A stretch of 64,000 nt of DNA from Haliclystus octoradiatus. Lineage: Eukaryota; Cnidaria; Staurozoa; Stauromedusae; Haliclystidae. The position numbers and the translations under genes were made by a program. Location of the stretch: assembly GCA_916610825.1 (NCBI GenBank), contig OU744449.1, positions 25,185,793-25,249,792 of the forward strand, in the 5' to 3' direction. Shown one piece after another: positions 39,836 through 50,300 of the stretch. The notes below the pieces were generated by a model. That model ran no database searches. It had not been told where the DNA came from and saw nothing but the letters and a program-made list of their open reading frames with translations. Each line of letters opens with the position of its first letter. The stretch's first letter is position 1.

Positions 39836-40300
39836 GGCCCTCCTGAAAGCACCTGTACAATTCTCCTGTTTCTAGAAGGCCCTAGAAGAGTGGCACTTTT
39901 CACTTGGCTTTCACTTTTCACTTTCTCGCAATGAAGGAAATCCAAAGCAGGCCTACTTTCAAATGTCACCTTGAGAAGCACTTACGTTCCTAAGATACCT
40001 TATACTTACCACTCTTTCCTGTAATTTAAACCCTTTATTACTTAATGCTTGTTTTCCTGTTAACTTAGCTATGTATCAGTCCTCTGAAAAAATGTTATGT
40101 ATAAGTTTCTGAATAAATGATGACGATGATGATGATGATGTTTGTTTCATTTATTGTCAATATATCCAAAATATATACTGGATATGTGACAGGTTTGATG
40201 ATGATGATGATGATGATAATGGTGATGATAATGGCTTTTCGCTAAGAGCAATGATTTGTAAATACCCTTTTACTGATCTCAGCCGTGACACTGCAGAGGC
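39836..40300 (-). repeat. interrupted SINE family 2 fragment with a LINE-like tail inside
   Basis: 39836-39905 matches about 8806-8865 (GGCCCTCCTGAAAGCACC, TTTCTAGA, AGAGTGGC) and 40231-40300 matches about 8865-8930 (GCTTTTCGCTAAGAGCAATGAT, GATCTCAGCCG, GACACTGCAGA). Between them, 40070-40140 reads TCTGAATAAATGATGACG and runs into a GAT microsatellite, the same 3' tail as at 27060-27175. The simplest reading is a retroelement tail inserted in an older SINE. Confidence 0.5.
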
Positions 40301-41871
40301 TCATAGGAGAATAGTTTGAAAAGAATATTAATTTGATTGCTCAAACTACACGGCATATCCTATTTTATTTATTATCGTATTATCATAGCATTATATTATT
40401 CAAAATACTGCAGACGTTATAATATTATTCAAAATAATTAATATATTTTGAATTATTGATATATGACAAAGTTATAGGATTCGAATTTTGCATTTCATAA
40501 TTATAATTATAGAATAATCAAATTTTAGAACTTTTTGTCCACAAAGCATAAAGCCCATATTTATTCCTCAATTGTCAAAACCCATATTGAATGTGGGTTA
40601 TCCGTGAGGTCATTCCATAAATTGTTACCATGTTAAACAAGAAATGTATAAGGATGATATCAAATTGTAGACCATTATAACTCACACTGAGCAGCGAGCC
40701 ATACTCAAGGTTTTGAACATCTCGAAGTTCAATGATCTCTAGATACTAAAATCATCAACCTTTCCACATAAAACCCTATCAGCAAAACCAGCTGAAACCA
40801 CTAAATCAAATTTTGTTTTTATTGAAAACAGCAAGCGCAGAGGCAAGAAATTTATTATACATTTTGCTCAGAGTACCTCCTGCAGCAGAAAAAGACTTCC
40901 AACTTTCTAGAAAGCACAAAAATCAATCTAAGCAATTAAGCATATCATTTTCATGTTATTGTGCTACATTGACTGCAGCAATATGGTATACACTGCAAAA
41001 TATCAATTCTTAAATTGAGAAAATCTTTCTAGAATTGTGAAAAATGTTCTACCCCAATACACGCGTCACTTTGATAATTAACTTCTAATTGAGAAATATT
41101 TTCCTGTTTCAAATTGCATCTTACCTATAGAATACGCTTCTTATACCTAGATAATTTATCTTTTAAAAAAGTTTTTCTTGTTAAAAAATCATTTCTCAAA
41201 TTTTTCCGAGATAATATTTTTATTTTGAAATAATTACTAATCATCTCAAATTCAAAAAAATTTACTTGTTGAGATAATTATCGTTGGAGAAAACTTACTA
41301 CAACTCCAATAGAGCAATATGTCTTTTTTTCTACATAATCATGCATGTATGTCCATGTGCAGCACGTGTAAGGCATGGTTCATACGCTGTTCTGTTAAAT
41401 TTTTGGGTCCTATTTCTCTCAAGAACGCCTCCAGGTCGACGATGATGAATAATTTGGTTTCAGACGCCGTTCTAAGAATTTCGTGCATAAATTTACACCT
41501 AACTTGAAGGGATTCGGTACGAACTGGTTTGAGCGTATTGGAAACGCCTGAGCATGATCCAATAACTAAGGGCGTTTTTATTCTACTTCATACACCGTTA
41601 TGAAGTCAATCTTTGATTTTTGATTAAAGCATCATAGGATGCATGTACATAACCCAATGATATCCTCCTGAAATGATTAACAATAAAGTGTATCACAAGC
41701 ATAACAATTTAATGATGGCATTGATCGCCATCAAAGCAATTAACAAAAGATTTCTAAAATAAAGATATTCCTAAATGTACTATATGGAATACAATGTATT
41801 GAGCTGAAATATATATAGCTATCCCCAGTATTGCTTTTATAGCTAAAAATGACACATTAGGAAAAAATCAT
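40301..41871. other. intergenic; decayed foldback-like repeats near 41000-41300
   Basis: No gene supported. About 41000-41300 contains several TTGAGAAAATTTT / CTCAAATT-like inverted segments suggesting an old foldback element; limits unclear. Confidence 0.3.
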
Positions 41872-42125
41872 TCTTGATCGAAAAATGTCTACGGCTGTGA
41901 CCCAGGCAAATTTCGCCGCAGTGTCGTAGGCAAATTGGCTATATGGGAACCAGGCTTAAAATTGGAGGGAGTTCAACTTTGAAATGACGCAGGCAAGACT
42001 ATTGATCAGCTCTAAACAATAAAAAAAGATCGATAAATATCTACGGCTGTGACCCACGAAAATGGCCCAGGCTGTGTCACGGGCAATGCCATAGGCAAAT
42101 TGGCTATATATGGGAACCAGGCTTT
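41872..42125 (+). repeat. direct tandem duplication, about 150-bp period
   Basis: CTACGGCTGTGACCCA starts at 41889 and again at 42041, and both units end with AGGCAAATTGGCTATAT then GGGAACCAGGCTT. The units have diverged noticeably. No coding capacity. Confidence 0.7.
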
Positions 42126-42413
42126 ACGTAAACAATGCAACTAAACTGTAATCAATATCTTCAAACATTGAATAATTCAAATCTAAAAACACCTTTTTCC
42201 AGCCGATATCAATAACATCCTCAAAAGCGTGTTTTTATTGACTGCAGTTGCGACATTTTCACAAAAACGTATCACAGTTGTCTGACCAAAAATATTAAAA
42301 ATAAGAGGTTTGGGGTATTTTTGATTTCTTGTTTGGATCAAAAGAAAACTTAAGTTCTCATTACATTATATTGATAATATAAAATCAGTCAGATATGTAT
42401 AACATACCTGTCA

Positions 42414-42603
42414 TTGCGCATGCTCGTCGAAACGGATGCTGAGTGTAGATACCAAATTCAAATGCAATATAAAAAACAATAAACAAATAATAATGCCAAG
42501 TCTGCTATCAATAACTAAACATCAAACTTTATATTCGTAAATTTAACCACAATCGTATCGTATTCTATCGCTATAGATCTCTCGCATTGTTTGCTTATTC
42601 GTC
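42414..42603 (+). promoter_or_regulatory. U4 gene 1 promoter: distal and proximal elements
   Basis: A 58-base block just upstream (42546-42603) is about 86% identical to 45325-45382 before the second U4 gene, where flanking DNA is not otherwise similar; it is expected to contain the snRNA proximal sequence element. Further up, TTGCGCATGCTCG at 42414-42426 recurs exactly at 45180-45192, close to the usual distance of a distal enhancer. It resembles an NRF1-type site. Factor identity is inference. Confidence 0.6.
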
Positions 42604-42745
42604 AGCTTTGCGCAGTGGCATTACCGTAGGCAGTGAGGTACATCCGAGCCGCGGTTATTGCTAATTGAAAACTTTTCCCAATATCCCGCATGATGACGTG
42701 AAATACCGTCGGCAATTGCAATTTTTAGAGACCCTTACGGGGTCA
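42604..42745 (+). ncRNA. U4 spliceosomal snRNA, gene 1
   Basis: Starts AGCTTTGCGCAGTGGC as in animal U4. The 5' stem-loop has the kink-turn bases (GTGAGG...CCGAG) that bind SNU13. TTGCTAATTGAAAACTTTTC and CCCAATA follow exactly as in conserved U4 (U6-pairing and central regions). The 3' part holds the Sm site AATTTTTAG (42720-42728) and a terminal hairpin GACCC/GGGTC. Length about 142 bases, normal for U4. Differs from gene 2 at two positions. U4 pairs with U6 and enters the U4/U6.U5 tri-snRNP. The exact 3' end is estimated from the terminal hairpin. Confidence 0.96.
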
Positions 42746-42984
42746 CACAAATCACAATGAAAACTTCTCCTTGGAAGATGATAGAAGTGATACCAGAAGT
42801 AAATACTTTTAATGGAACTTGATAATTACGATGGGATGAAGTAAGATGACAGCTGGGCGTCAGTGCTCCCAAAAATGTAGTCTAAGTCCAGCGAAAGTCC
42901 CCTAGGTATTTACTTTGGAAATCAGTTATCTAGCGTATATATGAAATATGCACATGCATGGCTGTAAATCCTTGGGGTATGATT

Positions 42985-43567
42985 TAGGTGCAACCATAGA
43001 CTTTTATAGACTGCTGATGCCATTACCAAACTTCATGGAGAACACATAGTGACCATGGGCATCCGTAATTGCTGACGCAAAGTACCAAAACAGAGGCCTG
43101 AAACCGCGAAGTTTCAAGCCACTTTTTGAACAATTTTTGTTTCCAAATGAAATAGGATTTTTTTTATTAAAGAGTTATTTATGACTACCAATTTCAAGTT
43201 GCATCGTCCATGAGTTAAAATTTCTATTTTTTAATCGTATTTGAAGGTAAATAGTATTTGTTTTTAACTTTTATATTTCCTTGTCTCTTGGTGTGATTTT
43301 AAATTATTCATAAATGTTTGAAAATCATTGTGATCCTATGAACAAATCTCGCTTTGATGGCAGAAAAATCCTATTTAAACTATCTTTCTATGACAGTGAG
43401 AACATATTGTTTAGAGTTTAGATTACAAAAGACTTGATAGGAGAGATCAAATAATTTTGAAAATGTCAATGAGGAGAGCGCTAAAATAAGTCCTTTGCGT
43501 CAGCCATCTTTGTTCACCATGGTGCACATTTTCGTCAGTAGTTTATGTAAGTCTATGGGTGCAAAAC
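42985..43567. mobile_element. TIR element of about 580 bp between the U4 genes
   Basis: The left end GGTGCAACCATAGACTTTTA continues to GCTGACGCAAAG; the right end is inverted, with CTTTGCGTCAGCCAT leading to AAGTCTATGGGTGCA. The inverted repeats extend about 90 bases with mismatches. No coding frame. Ends are estimates, and no clean target duplication was found. Confidence 0.6.
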
Positions 43568-43967
43568 CCCCAATGAATAATTTAAAAAAAAATTCGGGCT
43601 ATTTTGAAAAGAAACTTGGAAAATCACACAATTTTAAGCTGTTCAAGTATTGAAGTAAGTTCCAGTTGAAGATATCTCAGGGCAATATTACTACCCCCAT
43701 TCAGGAGCAGGTAGTTACGGTAGTGAACATATGATGACCCTATCCTCCTTTTTCAATATGTTTACACAAACCAAACGCTATCAAATCATTATCTCATTAC
43801 CACGAGGACATTTAAATCAAGTCATCAAGCGATCAGTATACATTTTAAGCTGATGATGCGAACATGTTGAATTATAAGTCAATCTTTGACAATGAAGAAA
43901 CTTCGATTCATGGGCATAATGTCCTGTAAAGGCCCGAGCAAACGATCCAATGTTGTCATTTAGACTC
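43568..43967. other. intergenic, nothing recognised
   Basis: No gene or repeat supported. Confidence 0.3.
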
Positions 43968-43975
43968 AGTTGGAT

Positions 43976-44281
43976 CCCAGGGGGGTAACTCCACTATAAC
44001 GGCTACACAGGGACGTGCCACTTTTTTTGGGTCCATATTCAAGCTGAGAAGAAACTTTTTGGGTATGAGATTTCAAATTTGGAGCTTTTGGGTATCCTAT
44101 TTTTGACTTTTTAAAGAATTTTTGAAAAAATTTTGCATCATTCTTGTGTATTTACTAAAAATCTATCAACCTGCAGGAGCTTTTTGGGTAGCATCAACAG
44201 AATTTTTGGAACTTTTTGGGTGCTTTACCTTTTTCCAAAGTGGCACCCCCCGTCCCTGAAGAGCTGGAGTTACCCCCCGGG
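43976..44281. mobile_element. TIR element of the CCC-GGGGGG family, copy B (best preserved ends)
   Basis: 306 bp, starting CCCAGGGGGGTAACTCCA and ending TGGAGTTACCCCCCGGG, flanked by a perfect 8-bp target duplication AGTTGGAT (43968-43975 and 44282-44289). A further subterminal match, CAGGGACG and TGCCACTTT, is inverted at the right end. The interior is rich in TTTTTGGG. No coding capacity. An 8-bp duplication fits hAT-type transposition; the TIR start is not a textbook hAT end. Confidence 0.85.
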
Positions 44282-44643
44282 AGTTGGATTTTGTCCAAAT
44301 AGCAAAGTTGGATCGTTTGCCCATGCAGTCGCGCCAGTGGGATGACCATTAACGTTCGATAATCACATCCGGTGATTAGTCCAAATGGGCGGAAACGTTT
44401 TTGATTCGAATCAAAAACTTTTTATGTGTTTGAAAGAAGCTGAAGAATTTTTAAGAGATTTTTACGAGTTTGCATGTCTAGACATGACTAAATATTGCAC
44501 GTGATCGTCTACGCAGGAGCAATAGTCCAGATTTGCACAGGACCGTAAAAATATCATTTATAAACAAACCATGAGAGCGTACAGTCACATTGAAACTGCT
44601 ATTTTATCTATATATTTACTGCGTTATTTTGATCTCAAATTAA

Positions 44644-45086
44644 ATGTCTGGAATAAGTGAAACCGTACATTCTTTTGATTTAATTAACCTGCCATACCCA
44701 TCAGAAGTATCCGACGTGAATTCTGAATTATCAGACTGTATCGAAGCAGAATTGCAAACGATCAATGCTTTTGCGATTCGAATGTCAGTGACTATGGTGG
44801 AACACAATGGAAGGGAAACCGTGGATCCGATTCAACATCTCCGGTACCCCCTCCAGCGAAAAAAAAGCTACAAAGACAACAGGGAAGCAAAGTATGAAAA
44901 CTTCCAAGAAACAAAACGAGAAAAAAGCTGCAGCAGACGGAAAGAAGCATGCTTGAAAAGATTTTGAGGTGGAGACACTTATCACTCTATTAAAGGCTGC
45001 CCCTTGCTTTATGGAATACACCAGAGTATATGTTACGGGATAAGAGAGAAGCTGAAATTAAACCAAAAGAAGATACATTAAAAGTC
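44644..45086 (+). pseudogene. broken small gene fragment, possible MADF/SANT-like domain
   Basis: A 107-codon frame (44644-44967) runs to an A8 run near 44860. In the next frame, a Lys-rich stretch leads after one stop to DFEVETLITLLKAAPCF at about 44960-45011, reminiscent of the start of MADF/Myb-SANT-like DNA-binding domains. The frame then stops. It looks like a degraded transposon-associated or retroposed gene. The resemblance is short and by eye, so confidence is low. Confidence 0.25.
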
Positions 45087-45179
45087 AACATAATCGTAGT
45101 GTGTTCCTAATCAGTCCTTTGCAACACGTTTCACAGGTTTAAAATATTTTCAATGTACGATGATGACCTTAATCAGTGA

Positions 45180-45382
45180 TTGCGCATGCTCGGTAAAGTG
45201 TTAGTTATCAAAATGAAATAAATTAATTGATACTCTGCTTCGTCGGGATGTACTGAAATGAAAAGAAGATTGCATCGATGTGTCTTGTTTCGACTTCATT
45301 GTTGTAAATATTTTCCTTATATCGACCACAATCGCATCGTATGCTAGCGCTATAGATGTCTCGCATTGTTCGTTTATTCTTC
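45180..45382 (+). promoter_or_regulatory. U4 gene 2 promoter: distal and proximal elements
   Basis: The proximal block 45325-45382 is shared with gene 1, and the distal TTGCGCATGCTCG at 45180-45192 sits about 200 bases upstream of the RNA start, against about 190 for gene 1. The sequence between is unrelated, so conservation of the two blocks is informative. Confidence 0.6.
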
Positions 45383-45523
45383 AGCTTTGCGCAGTGGCAT
45401 TACCGTAGGCAGTGAGGTACATCCGAGCCGCGGTTATTGCTAATTGAAAACTTTTCCCAATATCCCGCATGACGACGTGAAATACCGTCGGCAATTGCAA
45501 TTTTTGGAGACCCTTACGGGGTC
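45383..45523 (+). ncRNA. U4 spliceosomal snRNA, gene 2
   Basis: Same structure as gene 1, 2.8 kb away on the same strand. The only differences seen are TGACGACG for TGATGACG in the central region and GGAGAC for AGAGAC just after the Sm run. The Sm site here reads AATTTTTGG. Both changes leave stems and Sm uridines intact, so both genes may be expressed. A short block 3' of both genes (CACACAA...CAATGAAAA) is also shared and could include the 3' processing box. Confidence 0.95.
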
Positions 45524-46130
45524 ACACAATCTCAATGAAAATGTTATATTCAGGAAATGTGTACTTCATAGAGTGTATTTCATGGGTTCGAGGAGAATTT
45601 GACTTGAACACACGAAAACTAAGTTCATATCTCCAAGTGCTAATGAATTATTCTGTAATTGTTATATATAATTACAAAGAATTGAAATTTTTGTTAACTA
45701 GTGGACATGAAACATACGGTTACATACCGTGTAAAACATTGGCTGCTAAGGTTTGACTGGTTTTGTGTTTTCGAATGTATTTCTTATATCAATTTAACAG
45801 GTGGGAAAGAGGATCATCGCAGGGCGGGAGATCCTCCTACCAGAGATAAATATGAAAATCAGCAAGGAAACAACCCGTGATTACCGATTTTCTGGCCAGT
45901 ACAATTAGCGAATGAGATGTAACTTAGAACTAAACGGTTCATCTGTAGTTAAAGCTGGGAAGCATTCTCAAATTATGCTGACATTTTATTACGTTAAAGA
46001 TACCATCGAAAATAATTCAAAAAGGTATGAGATAGAGCCGAGGATAGAACACACAATGTAATAAGATAAAATGCCCATGATGATAAGAATCAAAACATTA
46101 AACACCAGACCACGCTGAGCCGATGGGTTC
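45524..46130. other. intergenic, nothing recognised
   Basis: The 73-codon frame at 45535-45756 has no recognisable domain. Nothing else supported. Confidence 0.3.
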
Positions 46131-46135
46131 ATATA

Positions 46136-46419
46136 TGTAGTAGATTAAATATCTTGTTAAATATTAACCAGCCTCATTATGAGATAGTCGATATTAGACC
46201 ATCCTCCTTTTGAGGTAACCTCTCTTATGTACATATAAAAGCCAATGTAAAGTATTATATTAATTAGATTCACTCAGACAAGCACTGATATACTTTTCTT
46301 GTTCTACTTATTATCAATTTATATTATCTTGTCGGAGATCTTCATTTAATATGAATACAAGGAGTCAAATCACCATTACGCCTCGAAGATCACCTTCTCA
46401 CGTTGTTAGATCTCCTACA
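46136..46419 (+). repeat. 5' LTR
   Basis: 284 bp, beginning TGTAG and ending CTACA. A TATAAAAG box is at 46234-46241. The ATG that opens the Gag frame (46351) lies inside the LTR. Confidence 0.95.
46234..46241 (+). promoter_or_regulatory. LTR TATA box
   Basis: TATAAAAG in the 5' LTR, about 100 bases in. The same box is in the 3' LTR at 50938-50945. Expected to direct pol II transcription of the element. Confidence 0.6.
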
Positions 46420-47364
46420 ATTGGTGACCCCGCAACCAACAACGCAGCCGCTTATTCAATGTCAGTTGCAGATGAATCTCAAGATACAACCAATCAACAT
46501 ATCACACAACACGATCGTCTCGTCACGATCAAATTACCATCATTTTTACCATTACAAATCACATTCTGGTTCATGCAAGTGGAGTGTTTGTTCGACTTAA
46601 AGTTTATCCATGATGAATTAACCAGATTTCGGTACGTGGTTGCTGAACTGCCGTCCAATATTGGCCCACTCGTCGTCACCACGGAGCTCTTCTCATCAGA
46701 CACACCCTTCACGGATTTGAAGAATAAATTACTCCAAATATTGCAGAAAACGGATCAAGAAAAACTGGAAGAAGCTCTTGGCGCGATTTCGTTGGAGGGT
46801 TTAAAACCATCAGTCTGCTGTATGAAGATTCAACAGTCGCTGTCTGCTTCAGGTATCGCACCCACTGATAATTTGGTAAGACATCGTTTGCTAAATGCTT
46901 TGCCAATTAACATTCGTCAGCTTTTGATAAGCCATACAGAATTGCCCATGCCACAATTTTTGAAAGTAGCTGACACTGTTTGGGGCGCTTTCCGTAATGA
47001 CACCTCCTATTCTAACAATCTTAGTTTTTTAAATACTCAACCCTTAGATCCACATTTTTTTCAGGCTCCTGCACCAGTTCAGGCGGTTCGGTATCAACAA
47101 CCGAATTCCTCTACTCAGTATGCGCGCAATAACGATCAATTCACGGTTATTACAAGTTACTCACCAGGTCAGAGTGCTAAAATTTGCCGCTCTCACATTT
47201 TTTTTGGTACAAAAGCTAGATATTGTCGCCCTTTTTGTCAATGGCCTGGTCCAAAACCACCAACGTTTTTAAACAATGATCAGGCAACACCAAACAATTC
47301 CCGTCCTGTCTCGCCTGCTCCAATTAATTCAGTCTCCGCTATGCCGGCCCCGGAAAACTTTTAA
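46351..47364 (+). CDS. Gag polyprotein of the gypsy element
   Basis: 337 codons from an ATG in the LTR; a more conventional start would be Met37 at 46459, beyond the primer site. The capsid-like region begins at the KLPSF motif (residue 61) followed by FWFMQVE, as in CsRn1-clade Gag; LLNALPINIRQLL (180-192) is another shared block. The zinc-knuckle region is C279-x2-H282-x9-C292-x3-C296, the CHCC arrangement typical of this clade instead of CCHC. The protein should assemble virus-like particles and bind element RNA. The frame ends at TAA 47362-47364. The pol frame is open from 47328 in the -1 frame, so the two overlap by about 37 bases. Confidence 0.9.
   Translation: MNTRSQITITPRRSPSHVVRSPTIGDPATNNAAAYSMSVADESQDTTNQHITQHDRLVTIKLPSFLPLQITFWFMQVECLFDLKFIHDELTRFRYVVAELPSNIGPLVVTTELFSSDTPFTDLKNKLLQILQKTDQEKLEEALGAISLEGLKPSVCCMKIQQSLSASGIAPTDNLVRHRLLNALPINIRQLLISHTELPMPQFLKVADTVWGAFRNDTSYSNNLSFLNTQPLDPHFFQAPAPVQAVRYQQPNSSTQYARNNDQFTVITSYSPGQSAKICRSHIFFGTKARYCRPFCQWPGPKPPTFLNNDQATPNNSRPVSPAPINSVSAMPAPENF
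46422..46432 (+). other. primer binding site, tRNA-Trp
   Basis: TGGTGACCCCG starts two bases after the LTR and is complementary to the 3' end of animal tRNA-Trp (…CGGGGTCACCA). The match stops after 11 bases. It lies inside the open Gag frame. Confidence 0.8.
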
Positions 47365-47378
47365 GCCGTGTTGAGCCT

Positions 47379-50300
47379 ATGACGCCTCAGCATGGCTTAT
47401 TTATGTATGTCACTGTTATTTTGCCAAAAATGCCTGCTGTAGCTTTTCTTATTGATACTGGTTCTGCTGTATCTATCATTCCAATTTCTCTTTCTCAAAA
47501 ATATGATTTAACATTAGCATCTTCCAATTTATCTTTAATTTCGGCCTCCGGAAAGGGCATCAATGTACTAGGTGAACTCGCAACAACAGCCACTATGCCT
47601 AGACTAAGACGCTCTTTCCCCCATTCATTTATAATTGCTGAAGTTACTCAACCAATTTTAGGCATAGATTTTTTACACAAACACAAAATAACCCTTGATT
47701 GTTCCAAACAAATTTTAATTGACGACACAACAACTGTTTCTGTCCCGTTAAAATCCTGTTCTGTTTCCGTCGAGTCTGTCGTATTTCCTTTTCCCAAAAA
47801 TCTTTCTTCGAACGTGCGTAACATTTTAAATTCTCATGCCGAATTATTTACACCTTTTTCCTTCAAAAACACACCGCCACACGATGTCGTACACCGCATC
47901 GAAACTGTCGGAGATCCTGTTTTTTGTCAACCTCGCCGACTACACCCCCGCAAATTAGCCGTGGCCAAGGCAGAGTTTGATAAATTATTAGATGCAGGTA
48001 TAATTAAACCTTCGACTTCTCCTTGGGCTAGTCCGTTGCATATGGTTCCAAAATCTGAACCTGACACTTTTCGACCTGTAGGAGATTATCAGGCACTTAA
48101 TCGAATCACTAAACCCAATCGCTATCCTCTCCCTAATTTACAATCTTTTAACAATGAACTTTTTGGCTCTAAAATTTTTTCTCGTCTCGATTTATCTAAA
48201 GCCTATCATCAAATTCCAATACATCCTGATGACATAAACAAAACAACCATCACTACTCCTTTCGGTGCCTTTTGTTATCAAACAATGCCATTTGGGCTTC
48301 GCAATAGTGCCGCGACTTTTTCACGCTTTATTAATTCTGTTTTGCGTTCAATACCTTGTTTTTCATACATCGATGATATTTTAATTTATGGAAGCAGTCA
48401 AGCAGAGCATGATGCCCGTTTACAACTTGTTCTCGCTAGACTTGTTGAATATGGTCTACGCGTTAATCTATCAAAATGTATTTTTTCAGTTGCGTCTGTC
48501 GATTTTTTAGGGTATGAAGTCACTTCCAAAGGCATTTCACCAAAATCAAAATCAAAATCAGACTTACTAGAACTGCCTTCTCCTATTGATTATTCTTCTT
48601 TACGTCGTTCACTTGGTATGTTTGGGTTTTATCGTAAATTTGTTCCACATTACGCAGACATTGTTCAACCTCTGCAAGCACTGGCTAATGCCACTCAGCC
48701 TCGTTCCAAAAACCAACGTAACTCACATGTTTCTGCACCTTTTGTTTGGCAATCCGATCATCAGCTCGCTTTCGACAATCTTAAATCTTCTATCAACAAT
48801 GCAGTTATTTTAGCACATCCTGATCCTTCCATTTCTGACTATACTATCACTACAGATGCCTCAGCTTTTGCTATTGGTGCTGTCTTACACGAACAAAAAC
48901 AAAACCCTCAACCATTAAGTTTTTATTCACGCAAATTATCGACAACTGAACTATCGTATTCTACTTTTGATCGTGAATTACTAGCTATTTTTTCAGCCGT
49001 TAGACGGTTCCGCCCAATTATTGAAAACACTAAAGTTACAATTTTTACTGATCATAAACCAATTTCTGCTGCTTGGCATTCTCGCTCCGCTCATAATCAT
49101 TCTCCTCGCCAAGAACGGCAGTTTTCATTTTTATCTGAATTTGTTTCTGACATTATTTACATTCCCGGTGATAGTAACGTTGTTGCCGACACTTTATCTC
49201 GCGATTTGCCAAATCATTGTTCAACGGTTTCCGCCGTCTCTTTTAATTTTATCAACCTTGAAGAAATCATTCAAGCGCAGCAGCGCATACCATTTGATAC
49301 TTCTAATTTAGAATTTATTGATTTTGTTGAAGGCTCTGTGTGGTGTGAGACATCAGAAAATTTACCGCGTCCTTTTGTTCCCCTTTCTTATCGTTCTACC
49401 GTTTTTGAGAGTTTTCATAATTTAGGTCATTATGGCCGTTCAGCTGCTTTTAAACTAATTAATGACAGATTTTATTGGCCTAAAATGCGAAAAGATATAA
49501 ATATTTGGGTACAACATTGTTTACAGTGCCAACAAACTAAAATCACTCGCCATACCATTAGTCCACCTTTACCATATAATTTACCAGCTGATCGTTTGCA
49601 GACAGTACATCTTGATATTATCACGGTACCTGCATCCACTTGTTCATTGACAAATATTACCACCACCTGTAGATATGTGTTAACCATGATTGATCGTTGC
49701 ACGCGCTGGGTTGAGGCCATTCCGATTGTTGACCAGACTGCTCCTGTTGTAGCTGAAGCTTTTGTAAGAGAATGGGTATCTAGGTATTCCGCACCCCTTT
49801 ATGTCATTACGGATCGTGGCTCAAACTTTGAAAGTGAACTCATGCATGAGGTCGGCAAACTAATTGGATTTCTTAAGCTGCGAACAACTGCCTACCATCC
49901 CCAAACTAACGGCTTGGTAGAGCGTATGCATCGCACTCTAAAATCTATTTTAAAAACAGCAAATACTTCATGGTATGATACCTTGCCTTCAGCACTGTTG
50001 GCTCTTCGAGTTTGGCCAGATGATGATGGTATTTCACCTTATGAACTATTGACAGGATTAAAACCGCTAATACCTCGTGTATGTATTGAAGAAAAAGCTT
50101 TATTGACCTCTCATCATTTGTTACAAACATTGCAAGAACATTTCAAAACTGTTAAATTTAGACCACCTGCTAATAAAAGAACAATAGCCTCATATGTACC
50201 TCCTGAATTAAATAAATGTCGGAGAGTATGGATTCGAGTTGATCGTCCACGTCGTCCATTGGAGGCACCTTACACTGGCCCATTTGAAGTTATCTCACGC

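Noticed and set aside
46494..46906. Minus-strand frames inside gag and pol
   Set aside because: Shadows of the retroelement's coding strand.
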